Shown here: in pieces, positions 6,555 through 13,206 of the stretch
Layout: each line of letters starts with the position of its first letter
How positions within the stretch are numbered: position 1 is the first letter of the stretch
DNA from: Microcaldota archaeon
GTDB taxonomy: Archaea > Micrarchaeota > Micrarchaeia > Micrarchaeales > CABMGC01
Reading direction: 5' to 3'
DNA: 17,678 bases
NCBI GenBank assembly: GCA_027314465.1
Contig: DAHVAU010000051.1
Location: forward strand, 1 to 17,678
Position numbers and translations under genes: made by a program
The notes under the pieces: model-generated
Databases searched by the model: none
What the model was told of the DNA's origin: nothing
Seen by the model: the letters and a program-made list of their open reading frames with translations, nothing else

Positions 6555-6629
6555 GGGCTGCTAGCAAGAACCCTCACGACCCTCTGGACCACGTGACGCC
6601 TCTGGCAGGATCAGCGCAGCGCATGCGAA

Positions 6630-6637
6630 TTTATAAT
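6630..6637 (+). promoter_or_regulatory. TATA box for taw1
   Basis: TTTATAAT, 30-37 nt upstream of the ATG at 6667 and 21-28 nt upstream of the alternative GTG at 6658. The 6555-6666 spacer holds no other feature that I can support. Confidence 0.5.
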
Positions 6638-6666
6638 GCTTTAATTAGCAACTATCTGTGATTGCA

Positions 6667-7695
6667 ATGGCTAGGCAGGCGGCACAGAGGCAGCAGGCGC
6701 TGGAGCAGGTGCACATGCCTATAGAACTTACTAGGAAGATGGCTGATCAGGGGTATCATTTCATAGGCAGACACTCTGCCACAAAGATCTGCAGCTATAC
6801 TGCAAGCAGCCTGAAGAAGAGCACACGGGGCCGCACATGCTATAAGCACAGGTTCTACGGCATACGCAGCTGGAGATGCATACAGGCCACTACTGCAGTT
6901 GGATGCAATCTGGCCTGTTCCTTCTGCTGGAGGATAATACCTGAGGAGGAGGGCTTCAAGTGGAATGAGATAAACGCGATAGAAGAGTGGGACGACCCTG
7001 CAGAGATAGTCGACGGGCTTGTGCGGGAGCACAGGCGCATTGTAAGCGGATACAGGGGCGGTGGTGACGCTGACGTAGACAGGTGGAACGAGGCCCAGGA
7101 GCCAGCACACGTAGCTCTCAGCCTCACAGGAGAGCCGATGTTCTATCCGAGGCTTGGGGAGCTGATCGAAGAGTTCCACAAAAGGAAGATAAGCACGTTC
7201 CTTGTAACGAATGGTACAATGGTGCAGGCACTCAAGAGGCTTAATACGCTCCCAACGCAGCTGTACGTATCTGTGCAGGCGCCTAACAGCGAGGTTTACG
7301 GCAGGGTGGCGAGGGCCAAGACCCTGAATGCGTGGGATAGCTTTAATGAATTCCTCTCGGTGTTCTCAGGACTTGCTACCAGGAGGGTATTCAGGCTTAC
7401 GCTTATGCGCGGCGTGAACATGGTGGATGCGCACGGATATGCAAAACTCATAATGAAGGGGAGGCCGCATTATGTCGAGGTAAAGGGATTTGCATACGTT
7501 GGAGGTGCCAGGAACGATAAGAGGGGGCTTTCCCATCTAAACATACCGGAGATGGACGAGGTACAGGCCTTTGCGCAGGAGATAGCTGATAAGTCTGGAT
7601 ACATTGTGGTTGACTACCACAAGAGCAGCAAGGTTGTACTGCTATGCGCAGACAAGGAGTCTGCAAGGAGCAGAATAATACGGTTTGAAAAGTAA
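6667..7695 (+). CDS. taw1: 4-demethylwyosine synthase (archaeal TYW1, Taw1)
   Basis: Radical-SAM enzyme that condenses N1-methylguanosine-37 of tRNA-Phe with pyruvate to form the tricyclic 4-demethylwyosine core, the first committed step of wyosine synthesis. Numbering from the GTG at 6658 (subtract 3 for the ATG at 6667), the radical-SAM cysteines are CNLACSFC (C83, C87, C90). Three further cysteines (C45, C61, C74) match those that bind the second 4Fe-4S cluster in the archaeal enzyme. FYGIRSWRCIQ, SLTGEPMFYP (155-164), FLVTNGT and QLYVSVQAP are family blocks. Archaeal enzymes lack the flavodoxin domain of yeast TYW1, as here. ATG 6667 is preferred on TATA spacing, but GTG 6658 cannot be excluded. 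The flippase-like gene begins 4 nt after the stop, so the two are probably co-transcribed. Confidence 0.93.
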   Translation: MARQAAQRQQALEQVHMPIELTRKMADQGYHFIGRHSATKICSYTASSLKKSTRGRTCYKHRFYGIRSWRCIQATTAVGCNLACSFCWRIIPEEEGFKWNEINAIEEWDDPAEIVDGLVREHRRIVSGYRGGGDADVDRWNEAQEPAHVALSLTGEPMFYPRLGELIEEFHKRKISTFLVTNGTMVQALKRLNTLPTQLYVSVQAPNSEVYGRVARAKTLNAWDSFNEFLSVFSGLATRRVFRLTLMRGVNMVDAHGYAKLIMKGRPHYVEVKGFAYVGGARNDKRGLSHLNIPEMDEVQAFAQEIADKSGYIVVDYHKSSKVVLLCADKESARSRIIRFEK

Positions 7696-7699
7696 GCAT

Positions 7700-8764
7700 A
7701 TGGACGGCAACGCTAACGGATTAGGGAGCATAGAGACTATTAAGACAAGGCCAGGGTACAGCAAGGCGGTGGCAAGGGCAAGGAAGGCAGTGATACTCAT
7801 CCTGGCCCTTAACGCCATAGTGTTCGCCGCGCTCACCATAATTGCAATTGCAAGCGAGGGTGCCGGGAACTTCATACAGACGCTTGAGACCATAGACTGG
7901 TGGTACTTCCTTGCTGCGCTTGGCCTGATCTTCTTCAGCTATCTGATGCGATACCCCAAGTGGTCGCTCTATCTAAAGAGGCTCGGGGTGAGAATACCTA
8001 CGGGCAAGAATCTTGCAATCTACCTGTCCATGTACTCAATGGACATGACTCCTGGAAGATGGGGCAGGGCCATAGTGTCATACACGATAAACAGGCTCGC
8101 AAAAGTGAAATTCGCGCGCACCTTCCCGGCAGTAGTTGCAGACATATTCACCGACTTTTTGGGGTTTGCTTTTGTCACTGATATGGCTGCCATAATAGTA
8201 GGCAAGTTCATTTTGCTCTCGTTCCTGCTGACATTCCTGCTCACGGTTCCGTTCTTCTTCGTGTACATACAGCGTCCTTTCAACTACGTGCGCAGGAGGT
8301 TCGTGAATATAAGGATGAGGTTCAACTTTGCAAAGAAGCTGGACGTCATATTCGAAACCGCCACGCTGTACTTCAAGCACAACAAGAAGCTTGGCAGGAG
8401 TGCATTCATTTACTCGATGCTGCTCACCGTACCATCCATGGTACTAAACGGCATGGCGCTGTACTTTACAATGCTCGCGTTCGGAGTGCCGGTAGTGCCG
8501 GCAGACATACCAGTGATACTGTTCATATTCTCTTCTTCAATTGTGGTCGGCATAATAACAGGGATACCCGCAGCAGTGGGCATAACGGATGCGGCGCTTG
8601 TGGGGTGGCTGCAGTTCTTCTTCCCTGATACCGTAAGCCTGGGACTGGCATCCACCATAACAATATTCTTCAGGATAGCCAGCATCTGGTTCGTGCAGCT
8701 GTTTGGCTTCGTGGCATTCCTATATACGCTTAGGTACTGGAACTCCCCTGGGTTCAAGGACTAG
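7700..8764 (+). CDS. Flippase-like membrane protein (LPG-synthase TM / UPF0104 family)
   Basis: A 354-residue membrane protein with a basic cytoplasmic N-terminus and about eight helices. It matches the lysylphosphatidylglycerol-synthase transmembrane family, also called UPF0104 or AglD-type. The blocks visible are YLMRYPKWSLYLKRLG, YLSMYSMDMTPGRWGRA (the conserved T-PGR/G-E region) and GIITGIPAAVGITDAALVG near the C-terminus. Archaeal members have been linked to moving lipid-bound sugars or to dolichol-linked glycosylation, which would suit a cell that makes the heavily sequon-rich thermopsin-like protein in this window; that link is inference. ATG 7700 is chosen over TTG 7685, because the latter would overlap taw1. 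The 3' end overlaps the convergent dph5 by 11 bp. Confidence 0.82.
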   Translation: MDGNANGLGSIETIKTRPGYSKAVARARKAVILILALNAIVFAALTIIAIASEGAGNFIQTLETIDWWYFLAALGLIFFSYLMRYPKWSLYLKRLGVRIPTGKNLAIYLSMYSMDMTPGRWGRAIVSYTINRLAKVKFARTFPAVVADIFTDFLGFAFVTDMAAIIVGKFILLSFLLTFLLTVPFFFVYIQRPFNYVRRRFVNIRMRFNFAKKLDVIFETATLYFKHNKKLGRSAFIYSMLLTVPSMVLNGMALYFTMLAFGVPVVPADIPVILFIFSSSIVVGIITGIPAAVGITDAALVGWLQFFFPDTVSLGLASTITIFFRIASIWFVQLFGFVAFLYTLRYWNSPGFKD

Positions 8765-9536
8765 GCAGCCCGGATAAGGCCTTCTCGAAGCGGCCTACCG
8801 CCTCCTCTTCTGCAAAATTGAGCTTTGCAGGAAAAATAAGCGCCATCGTCTTGCCTTCAAGTCTCTTTGACAGGTCTTGAAGTGCGGTGAATTTGGTGGA
8901 GATTATACATTGGGACGCTCTCCCTATATCAGCCAGCACTATGACAGGAGAACTGCCTGCAATTGCATGCGACACGTCCGCGGCAGACAGCGTCTGAGCC
9001 GCATAGGATATGCCCATGGGCATCCCGTTCTTCTGGTCTATGTCAAGCAGCACAAGAGTATGCTGCGAGTTAGACAGGTTCCTCGCAATCGTGTCTATGA
9101 ATGACGTGGGGCGATACTTCTCGCTCCAGAAAGGCACAGTGGTAGTGGGCCCGAACCGGTATATGTCCAGTCCGCTCTCCCCTATCCCTGCGGAAAATAT
9201 CGATGACGAGTGGAAAACGGCGGTTCCTACATCCTGTTTTCTGGCCTCGTCCAGGATTATATGGTGCGTAGTCGCCACCAGGGGATCGCCTATGACCAGA
9301 ATCGCTAGCCTGCAGCTCTTTGCTCTTGCGACTGTAGTCTTAAGGTTGTCCTCGAAGTCGCTGCGCAGTGTGCGCACGGGCTCTGCCCCTGTCTGGCTGA
9401 CTATGAAGGCTATGGCGCCAGGATCCGGTATGGAGGTATAGCTCTCCAGGAGTATCTCGTCTGCGGATCTTATGAATTCAAGGGCCCCTGCCGAGATGTC
9501 TTTTGGCCCAAGGCCCAGGCCGATGAGTGCTAGCAT
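8754..9536 (-). CDS. dph5: Diphthine synthase
   Basis: SAM-dependent methyltransferase that methylates the modified histidine of aEF2 in diphthamide synthesis, in the cytoplasm. The 260 residues are the usual archaeal length. The N-terminus MLALIGLGLGPKDISAGALE is the tetrapyrrole-methylase-fold start of Dph5. Further family marks are LLESYTS (30-36), VIGDPLVATTH (81-91) and GIGESGLDIYRFGPTTTVPF (117-136). The ATG is 8 nt after the radA stop on the same strand, so the gene is probably read from the radA promoter; no Shine-Dalgarno site is visible. The 3' end overlaps the convergent flippase-like gene by 11 bp. Its presence implies that dph2 and an amidating Dph6-type enzyme exist elsewhere in the genome. 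Confidence 0.94.
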   Translation of the reverse strand: MLALIGLGLGPKDISAGALEFIRSADEILLESYTSIPDPGAIAFIVSQTGAEPVRTLRSDFEDNLKTTVARAKSCRLAILVIGDPLVATTHHIILDEARKQDVGTAVFHSSSIFSAGIGESGLDIYRFGPTTTVPFWSEKYRPTSFIDTIARNLSNSQHTLVLLDIDQKNGMPMGISYAAQTLSAADVSHAIAGSSPVIVLADIGRASQCIISTKFTALQDLSKRLEGKTMALIFPAKLNFAEEEAVGRFEKALSGLPSP

Positions 9537-9544
9537 GCAATCCG

Positions 9545-10501
9545 TTAGTCACGTATTCCGTCAGGAGTAATCTTTACGACAGCCTCGCCCTCTGGCATAT
9601 TTGGCGAGTCCACGAGCCTTACTATCCTCTTGTCCTCCTTGCTCTTGCGCATGTACAGCCTCGTAGTCGCAGCGTGGGCAACTATGTTGCCGCCGACCGG
9701 CGTGGTAGGGTCCCCGAACAGTATTGCAGGGTTGTCCATTACCTGGTTGGTTATGTACACCGCAAGATCGTATGTGTCAGCAAGCTTCTGCAGCTTGTGT
9801 ATGTGGGAATTGAGCTTCTGCTGCCTCTCGCCAAGTGCGCCTCTGCCAAGGAACTCTGATCTGAATAGCGACATCAGCGAGTCTATTATCACCAGCTTTA
9901 CGTTGCTCTCCTTGACAAGCTTGTCTGCGCGCTCTATGGCAAGTATCTGCTGGTCGCTGGTAGTTGTCCTGACTACCATTATGTTCTCAAGAGCCTCTTT
10001 TGGATCCGCTCCTGAGGCCTTCGCAATCTGCTCTATGCGATCAGGCCTGAATGTGCCCTCGGTGTCTATGAACAGGACCTTCCCTCCAAGTCCCCCCGAG
10101 CCCACTGGCTTTTGGGCATTGACGCACAGTTGGAATCCGAGCTGCGTCTTTCCTGATGCAAACTTCCCGTATGCCTCGGTTATGGCGTTTGCCTCAAGCC
10201 CACCGCCTAGCATCTCGTCCAGAGCGTTAGAGCTGGTGCTTATCCTTCCAAGAGCCCTGCGTTTTTCGTATACCTGGGATGCCGTTGAATATTCAAGTGT
10301 GGTGGCCTGCTTGGCCGCGTCTACGGCCTTCTTTGCATTGTCAACGCTCATGCCTGTTAGCTCGGCAAGTTCGTGAGGCGAAGCCGTGGCTATCTTCTCT
10401 ATTGAATCGTATCCGGACTGCTTGAGCTTATCCGCAGTGGTCGGGCCTATTCCAGGAAGATCCTCAAGCTCCTTTATACCTTTCTCCTTTACCATAAGCA
10501 T
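9545..10501 (-). CDS. radA: DNA repair and recombination protein RadA
   Basis: Archaeal RecA/Rad51 homologue that polymerises on single-stranded DNA and carries out strand exchange. The 318 residues show an N-terminal helix-hairpin-helix domain (about 8-66, LEDLPGIGPTTADKL), a linker, and an ATPase core with Walker A GKFASGKT (112-119), the FIDTEGTFRPDRI block, Walker B LVIIDS (203-208), and the L2/C-terminal region with NPAILFGDPTTPVGGNI. Two canonical sites differ: Walker A usually reads GEFGSGKT, and the linker polymerisation motif FxxA is YSTA here (71-74). Starts at ATG 10501 or ATG 10495 differ by two residues. It is the first gene of a pair with dph5 and diverges from the FkbM-type methyltransferase. 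Confidence 0.97.
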   Translation of the reverse strand: MLMVKEKGIKELEDLPGIGPTTADKLKQSGYDSIEKIATASPHELAELTGMSVDNAKKAVDAAKQATTLEYSTASQVYEKRRALGRISTSSNALDEMLGGGLEANAITEAYGKFASGKTQLGFQLCVNAQKPVGSGGLGGKVLFIDTEGTFRPDRIEQIAKASGADPKEALENIMVVRTTTSDQQILAIERADKLVKESNVKLVIIDSLMSLFRSEFLGRGALGERQQKLNSHIHKLQKLADTYDLAVYITNQVMDNPAILFGDPTTPVGGNIVAHAATTRLYMRKSKEDKRIVRLVDSPNMPEGEAVVKITPDGIRD

Positions 10502-10543
10502 GCACGACGATAGGAACTAAGCTTAGGTATAGCTCAGAGAAAG

Positions 10544-10552
10544 CATATAAAG
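10544..10552. promoter_or_regulatory. TATA-like box between radA (-) and methyltransferase (+)
   Basis: CATATAAAG on the plus strand, CTTTATATG on the minus strand. It lies 43-51 nt from the radA ATG and 39-47 nt from the methyltransferase ATG, so it could serve either gene with a leader of roughly 15-20 nt. A weaker element for radA (AGCTATACC, 10526-10534) is at the leaderless distance. Confidence 0.4.
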
Positions 10553-10590
10553 CCACTTGGGGGAGAGATATCAAGCACAAAAGGTATGGC

Positions 10591-11241
10591 ATGCCTGTAA
10601 CAATATTCAAGAACAAACTTGCAGATGCGGCCGCAAGGCAGGTTAGATCGCTTGGAGGAATTGTTGCACTGTGCAGCAACAGAGTCATTTTCGAAAGGTC
10701 TGGCAATACCCTCAGCTTCCAGTACAATGGCAGGAGGCTCAGGTTCCTGTACAGTTGGCAGCTGGCCTTTGCGCCAGTTCCGCTCAAGGAGATATTCAAA
10801 GATGGAGCGTACGCGGCCTTGCAGGTTAAAGGCAAGACCGTCATTGATATAGGCGCCAGCATAGGCGACTCCTCGATATACTTCGCATTGAACGGCGCAA
10901 GGATGGTGTATGGATTTGAGACCGACAGGGCGAGATACAGCGCGGCAAAGGCTAACCTGGAGCTTAATGGAATAGAGAATTGCGTGCTCTACAACAGGGA
11001 ATTCGATATCGTGCAGGATGGCAGGCTGCTGTCAGGCAGCGTGATGAAGATCGACTGCGAGGGATGTGAGTATGGCCTTGTGGGTCGCGCAGATCTGTCT
11101 GGCGTGGAGGAGATCATGCTTGAATTCCATAGGGGCGAGCAGGATCTTGTAGGGAGGCTTTACGGCCACGGGTTCGAAGTCAGAATCCTTAGCGGGGAAG
11201 GGCTGCACCTTGGGCTTATGCATGCGAAAAGAAGGCACTAG
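10591..11241 (+). CDS. FkbM-type SAM-dependent methyltransferase
   Basis: A 216-residue class I methyltransferase. The SAM-binding motif I is VIDIGASIGDSSI (84-96), the acidic end of strand beta-2 is E110 (YGFETD), and a KIDCEGCEY block (153-161) corresponds to the KIDVEG motif of the FkbM family. FkbM proteins mostly O-methylate sugars or small molecules; the substrate here cannot be read. The first 80 residues form a domain ahead of the Rossmann fold (RRLRFLYSW, LKEIF) that resembles other archaeal FkbM relatives. ATG 10591 is chosen because the nearby ATG at 10586 is out of frame and closed after four codons. It is divergent from radA and followed by about 200 bp of structured non-coding DNA. 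Confidence 0.82.
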   Translation: MPVTIFKNKLADAAARQVRSLGGIVALCSNRVIFERSGNTLSFQYNGRRLRFLYSWQLAFAPVPLKEIFKDGAYAALQVKGKTVIDIGASIGDSSIYFALNGARMVYGFETDRARYSAAKANLELNGIENCVLYNREFDIVQDGRLLSGSVMKIDCEGCEYGLVGRADLSGVEEIMLEFHRGEQDLVGRLYGHGFEVRILSGEGLHLGLMHAKRRH

Positions 11242-11264
11242 GTGTTGATGAAAATAGGAAGAGG

Positions 11265-11290
11265 CCAGCGCGCACAGATGTGTGCGCTGG
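11265..11290 (+). terminator. Strong hairpin after the methyltransferase gene
   Basis: GCGCACA (11270-11276), loop GATG, TGTGCGC (11281-11287): a perfect 7-bp stem that extends by three more pairs past a 2-nt bulge. It lies 24 nt after the stop codon. No T tract follows, so it may stabilise the 3' end or help terminate transcription, or belong to a non-coding RNA. Confidence 0.4.
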
Positions 11291-11358
11291 CAAGGCGACC
11301 AGTTATACTCCTCCTTAGAGAACTCGTAATTTAATTAGAAACAATTGCATTTAAAAAA

Positions 11359-11405
11359 CTTCCTAATTAGCGGAAGTTTTACGCCGTCTTCCAAAACGAT
11401 GGAAG
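11359..11405. promoter_or_regulatory. Tandem CTTCC-N8-GGAAG dyads, candidate operators
   Basis: Two copies of the same inverted repeat: CTTCC (11359-11363)-N8-GGAAG (11372-11376) and CTTCC (11388-11392)-N8-GGAAG (11401-11405), offset by 29 bp. The loops differ in sequence but both are 8 bp. The first can extend to 9-bp arms (11355-11380), the second to 6-bp arms plus two pairs beyond a bulge. The pair ends 7 bp before the TATA box of the DUF92 gene, the usual place for an archaeal activator or repressor. RNA hairpins are the alternative reading. Confidence 0.45.
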
Positions 11406-11412
11406 CGAATAG

Positions 11413-11420
11413 GTTTAAAT
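11413..11420 (+). promoter_or_regulatory. TATA box for the DUF92 gene
   Basis: GTTTAAAT, 26-33 nt upstream of the ATG at 11446, with a purine-rich BRE-like stretch (GAATAG) just before it. This predicts a leaderless mRNA. Confidence 0.6.
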
Positions 11421-11445
11421 TACTGGTAGTGGCCAATAACATACC

Positions 11446-12117
11446 ATGGCATCATCATTATTCACTCTGAACATAAGCGGTACCCTTCTCGCAGTGCTGT
11501 TTGGAGTAGGGGTATTCTACTTTGGATTGTCGTTGTGGTGGTTCTTCCTTGCAGTGCTCATTGATTTCCTTGTCCTCTCTGCTATAGCTACAAAGGCAGG
11601 AGCAGAGGGGAAGGAGAATATACATGGATACGAGATGATCAGGGGATGGAAGAATGTGGTGGCAAACGGCGTTGTGCCGCTGGTAATCGCCTTTTTCTAC
11701 TTCCTTGACAGCCTTTATGGGTTCGTGCCGCCGTACATACTGGTATACGCGTTCGTTGCAAGCGTATGCTCTATAACCGCAGATAAGTTCGCCAGCGAGT
11801 TCGGGGTGCTGTCCAACAACCCTGTAGGGATATTTGACTTCAAGAGGAAGAGGAAGGGCACGTCCGGAGCAGTTACGCTGTTTGGCACTGTGATGGGAGC
11901 CGTAGCCTCGTTCATCGTGGGATTCGTCTACTTCGCAATAGGCAGCTCAGTAATGGTATTTGCAGTGATAGTCATTTCCGGGGTGTTTGGCAACTTCGTT
12001 GACTCCGTATTCGGCTATTTCGAGGAGAAGGGTATAGGGAACAAGTACACTTCGAACCTCCTGTGCGCTGGTGCGGGCGCTGCGCTGTGCGCTGTTGTGC
12101 TTCTTCTTATAGCCTGA
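11446..12117 (+). CDS. DUF92 / VTE6-like integral membrane protein
   Basis: A 223-residue membrane protein with about six helices of the DUF92 (TIGR00297) family. Family blocks are RGWKNVVANG (66-75), TADKFASEFG (111-120), KGTSGAVTLFGT (137-148) and GNFVDSVFGYFEEKGIGNKY (182-201). The plant and cyanobacterial relative VTE6 is a phytyl-phosphate kinase, and the fold is shared with CTP-dependent polyprenol kinases. An isoprenoid-phosphate kinase role in lipid or isoprenoid recycling is therefore plausible but unproven. ATG 11446 is fixed by a TATA box at -26 to -33. Two CTTCC-N8-GGAAG dyads directly upstream suggest dedicated regulation. The 3' end is one nucleotide from the convergent aminotransferase gene. 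Confidence 0.83.
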   Translation: MASSLFTLNISGTLLAVLFGVGVFYFGLSLWWFFLAVLIDFLVLSAIATKAGAEGKENIHGYEMIRGWKNVVANGVVPLVIAFFYFLDSLYGFVPPYILVYAFVASVCSITADKFASEFGVLSNNPVGIFDFKRKRKGTSGAVTLFGTVMGAVASFIVGFVYFAIGSSVMVFAVIVISGVFGNFVDSVFGYFEEKGIGNKYTSNLLCAGAGAALCAVVLLLIA

Positions 12118-12118
12118 A

Positions 12119-13033
12119 TCACACGTAGGTCAGCCAGCCCCCGAATTCCTTTGATTCCCCGTGGGCTATGCTGGAATATTTGGCAGCAAGGCTTAGCGTA
12201 ATAGGCCCAGGCTTGGCGCCCCCCACGCTGCGCGAGTCGACAGATGTTATGGGCGTGATCTCCGCAGCGGTGCCGGAGAAGAACACCTCATCGCTGGTGT
12301 AGAGCTCCTCCTTTCTTATATCGCGCTCTTCTACCCTTACCCCCGAGCTCTGGGCTATTCTGATTATGGAATCGCGCGTTATGCCCATGAGTATGTTCGC
12401 AGAACGCGGAGGAGTTACCAACACGTCATCCTTTACTATGAATATGTTCTCCCCAGGCCCCTCAGCAACCATGCCGGAGTCAGACATCAGTATGGCTTCG
12501 TCGTAACCAGCGTCCTTGGCCTCTTTTGAGGCAAGAATCGAGTTGGGATAGTTGCCGCTGGCCTTGGCCCCGGCAGGAAGTATGCCGGAATTTATGCGGT
12601 GCCATGTGGAGGTCTTGCACCTCAGCCCATTCTGGTGGCCCTGAAACAGGTTACCGAACCTTACTGCCATTATGGACACGCTGGCGCCGAGTCCGGCAGT
12701 GCTAAAGCCTATGCCAACGCCGTTGTAGAAAGCGAAGGGCCTTATGTAGGCGTCAGGCATCTTGTTCTTCCTTATGATCTGGATCGTGGCTTGCTCTATC
12801 TGCCTCTGTGTCGCTTTTACCGGTACACAGTAGATCTTCATGCTCTCCATGAACCGCGTTATGTGTTCGTGAAGCCTGAATATCGCAGGGCCGCGCGCCG
12901 TAGAGTAGCACCGTATCCCCTCGAATATGCCGCTGCCGTACTGCAGCGAGTGCGTAAGCAGGTGAACCTTTGCATCTTCCCACCTGATGAACCTCCCATC
13001 AAGCCATATGTACCCGTTCCCCTTGTTTGCCAT
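12119..13033 (-). CDS. ilvE: Branched-chain amino acid aminotransferase (PLP fold type IV)
   Basis: Transfers amino groups between glutamate/2-oxoglutarate and the valine, leucine and isoleucine keto acids. The 304 residues match IlvE. The PLP-binding lysine is K157 in AGAKASGNYPNS, at nearly the same number as K159 of the E. coli enzyme. EGPGENIFIVKDDVLVTPP and SGTAAEITPI are the glutamate and cofactor-phosphate blocks. Substrate-side marks are HSLQYGSGIFEGIRCY near the N-terminus. ATG 13033 (MANKGNGYIWLDG) is chosen; the same frame is open farther upstream only because it reads through tRNA-Gly. A TATA-like box lies 30-39 nt upstream. A single branched-chain aminotransferase can feed synthesis or salvage; no other pathway gene is nearby. 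Confidence 0.93.
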   Translation of the reverse strand: MANKGNGYIWLDGRFIRWEDAKVHLLTHSLQYGSGIFEGIRCYSTARGPAIFRLHEHITRFMESMKIYCVPVKATQRQIEQATIQIIRKNKMPDAYIRPFAFYNGVGIGFSTAGLGASVSIMAVRFGNLFQGHQNGLRCKTSTWHRINSGILPAGAKASGNYPNSILASKEAKDAGYDEAILMSDSGMVAEGPGENIFIVKDDVLVTPPRSANILMGITRDSIIRIAQSSGVRVEERDIRKEELYTSDEVFFSGTAAEITPITSVDSRSVGGAKPGPITLSLAAKYSSIAHGESKEFGGWLTYV

Positions 13034-13062
13034 GGCACCATCGCTCTTATATAGAAACGCAG

Positions 13063-13072
13063 ACGTATAAAC
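13063..13072 (-). promoter_or_regulatory. TATA-like box for ilvE
   Basis: Reads GGTTTATACG on the minus strand, 30-39 nt upstream of the ATG at 13033. It sits in the spacer just after the 3' end of tRNA-Gly, so ilvE need not depend on read-through from the tRNA. Confidence 0.45.
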
Positions 13073-13077
13073 CTGAG

Positions 13078-13151
13078 TGCGCCAGCCGGGATTTGAACCC
13101 GGATAGCGGCCTTGGGAAGGCCGAGTCTTAACCAGGTTGGACAACTGGCGC
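13078..13151 (-). tRNA. tRNA-Gly (anticodon CCC)
   Basis: The minus strand folds as a full cloverleaf. The acceptor GCGCCAG pairs perfectly with CTGGCGC, discriminator A. The D stem is GTC/GAC. The anticodon stem CGGCC/GGCCG encloses TTCCCAA (anticodon CCC), and the T arm is CCGGG-TTCAAAT-CCCGG. No intron and no encoded CCA. A TATA-like element lies 28-35 nt upstream, in the divergent spacer with the thermopsin-like gene. Confidence 0.96.
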
Positions 13152-13178
13152 GAGATACAGTGTATTGAGCTTACTCGC

Positions 13179-13186
13179 TTTAATAT
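13179..13186. promoter_or_regulatory. A/T box shared by tRNA-Gly (-) and thermopsin-like gene (+)
   Basis: TTTAATAT lies 28-35 nt upstream of the tRNA 5' end on the minus strand and 21-28 nt upstream of the ATG at 13207 on the plus strand. It is the only good TATA-like element in this 55-nt spacer, the same arrangement as at tRNA-Glu and tmk. Confidence 0.5.
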
Positions 13187-13206
13187 TTTTCCTTGGACAT
13201 TGATTC

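Noticed and set aside
9630..10376. 248-codon plus-strand frame
   Set aside because: Antisense to radA, Ser/Leu-rich shadow with no recognisable domain.
11242..11358. Box C/D guide RNA (a TTGATGA at 11245-11251 resembles a C box)
   Set aside because: No CTGA D box at a suitable distance was found in the spacer.
13034..13144. N-terminal extension of the aminotransferase frame by 37 codons
   Set aside because: It reads straight through tRNA-Gly; the family start, length and K157 numbering fit ATG 13033.
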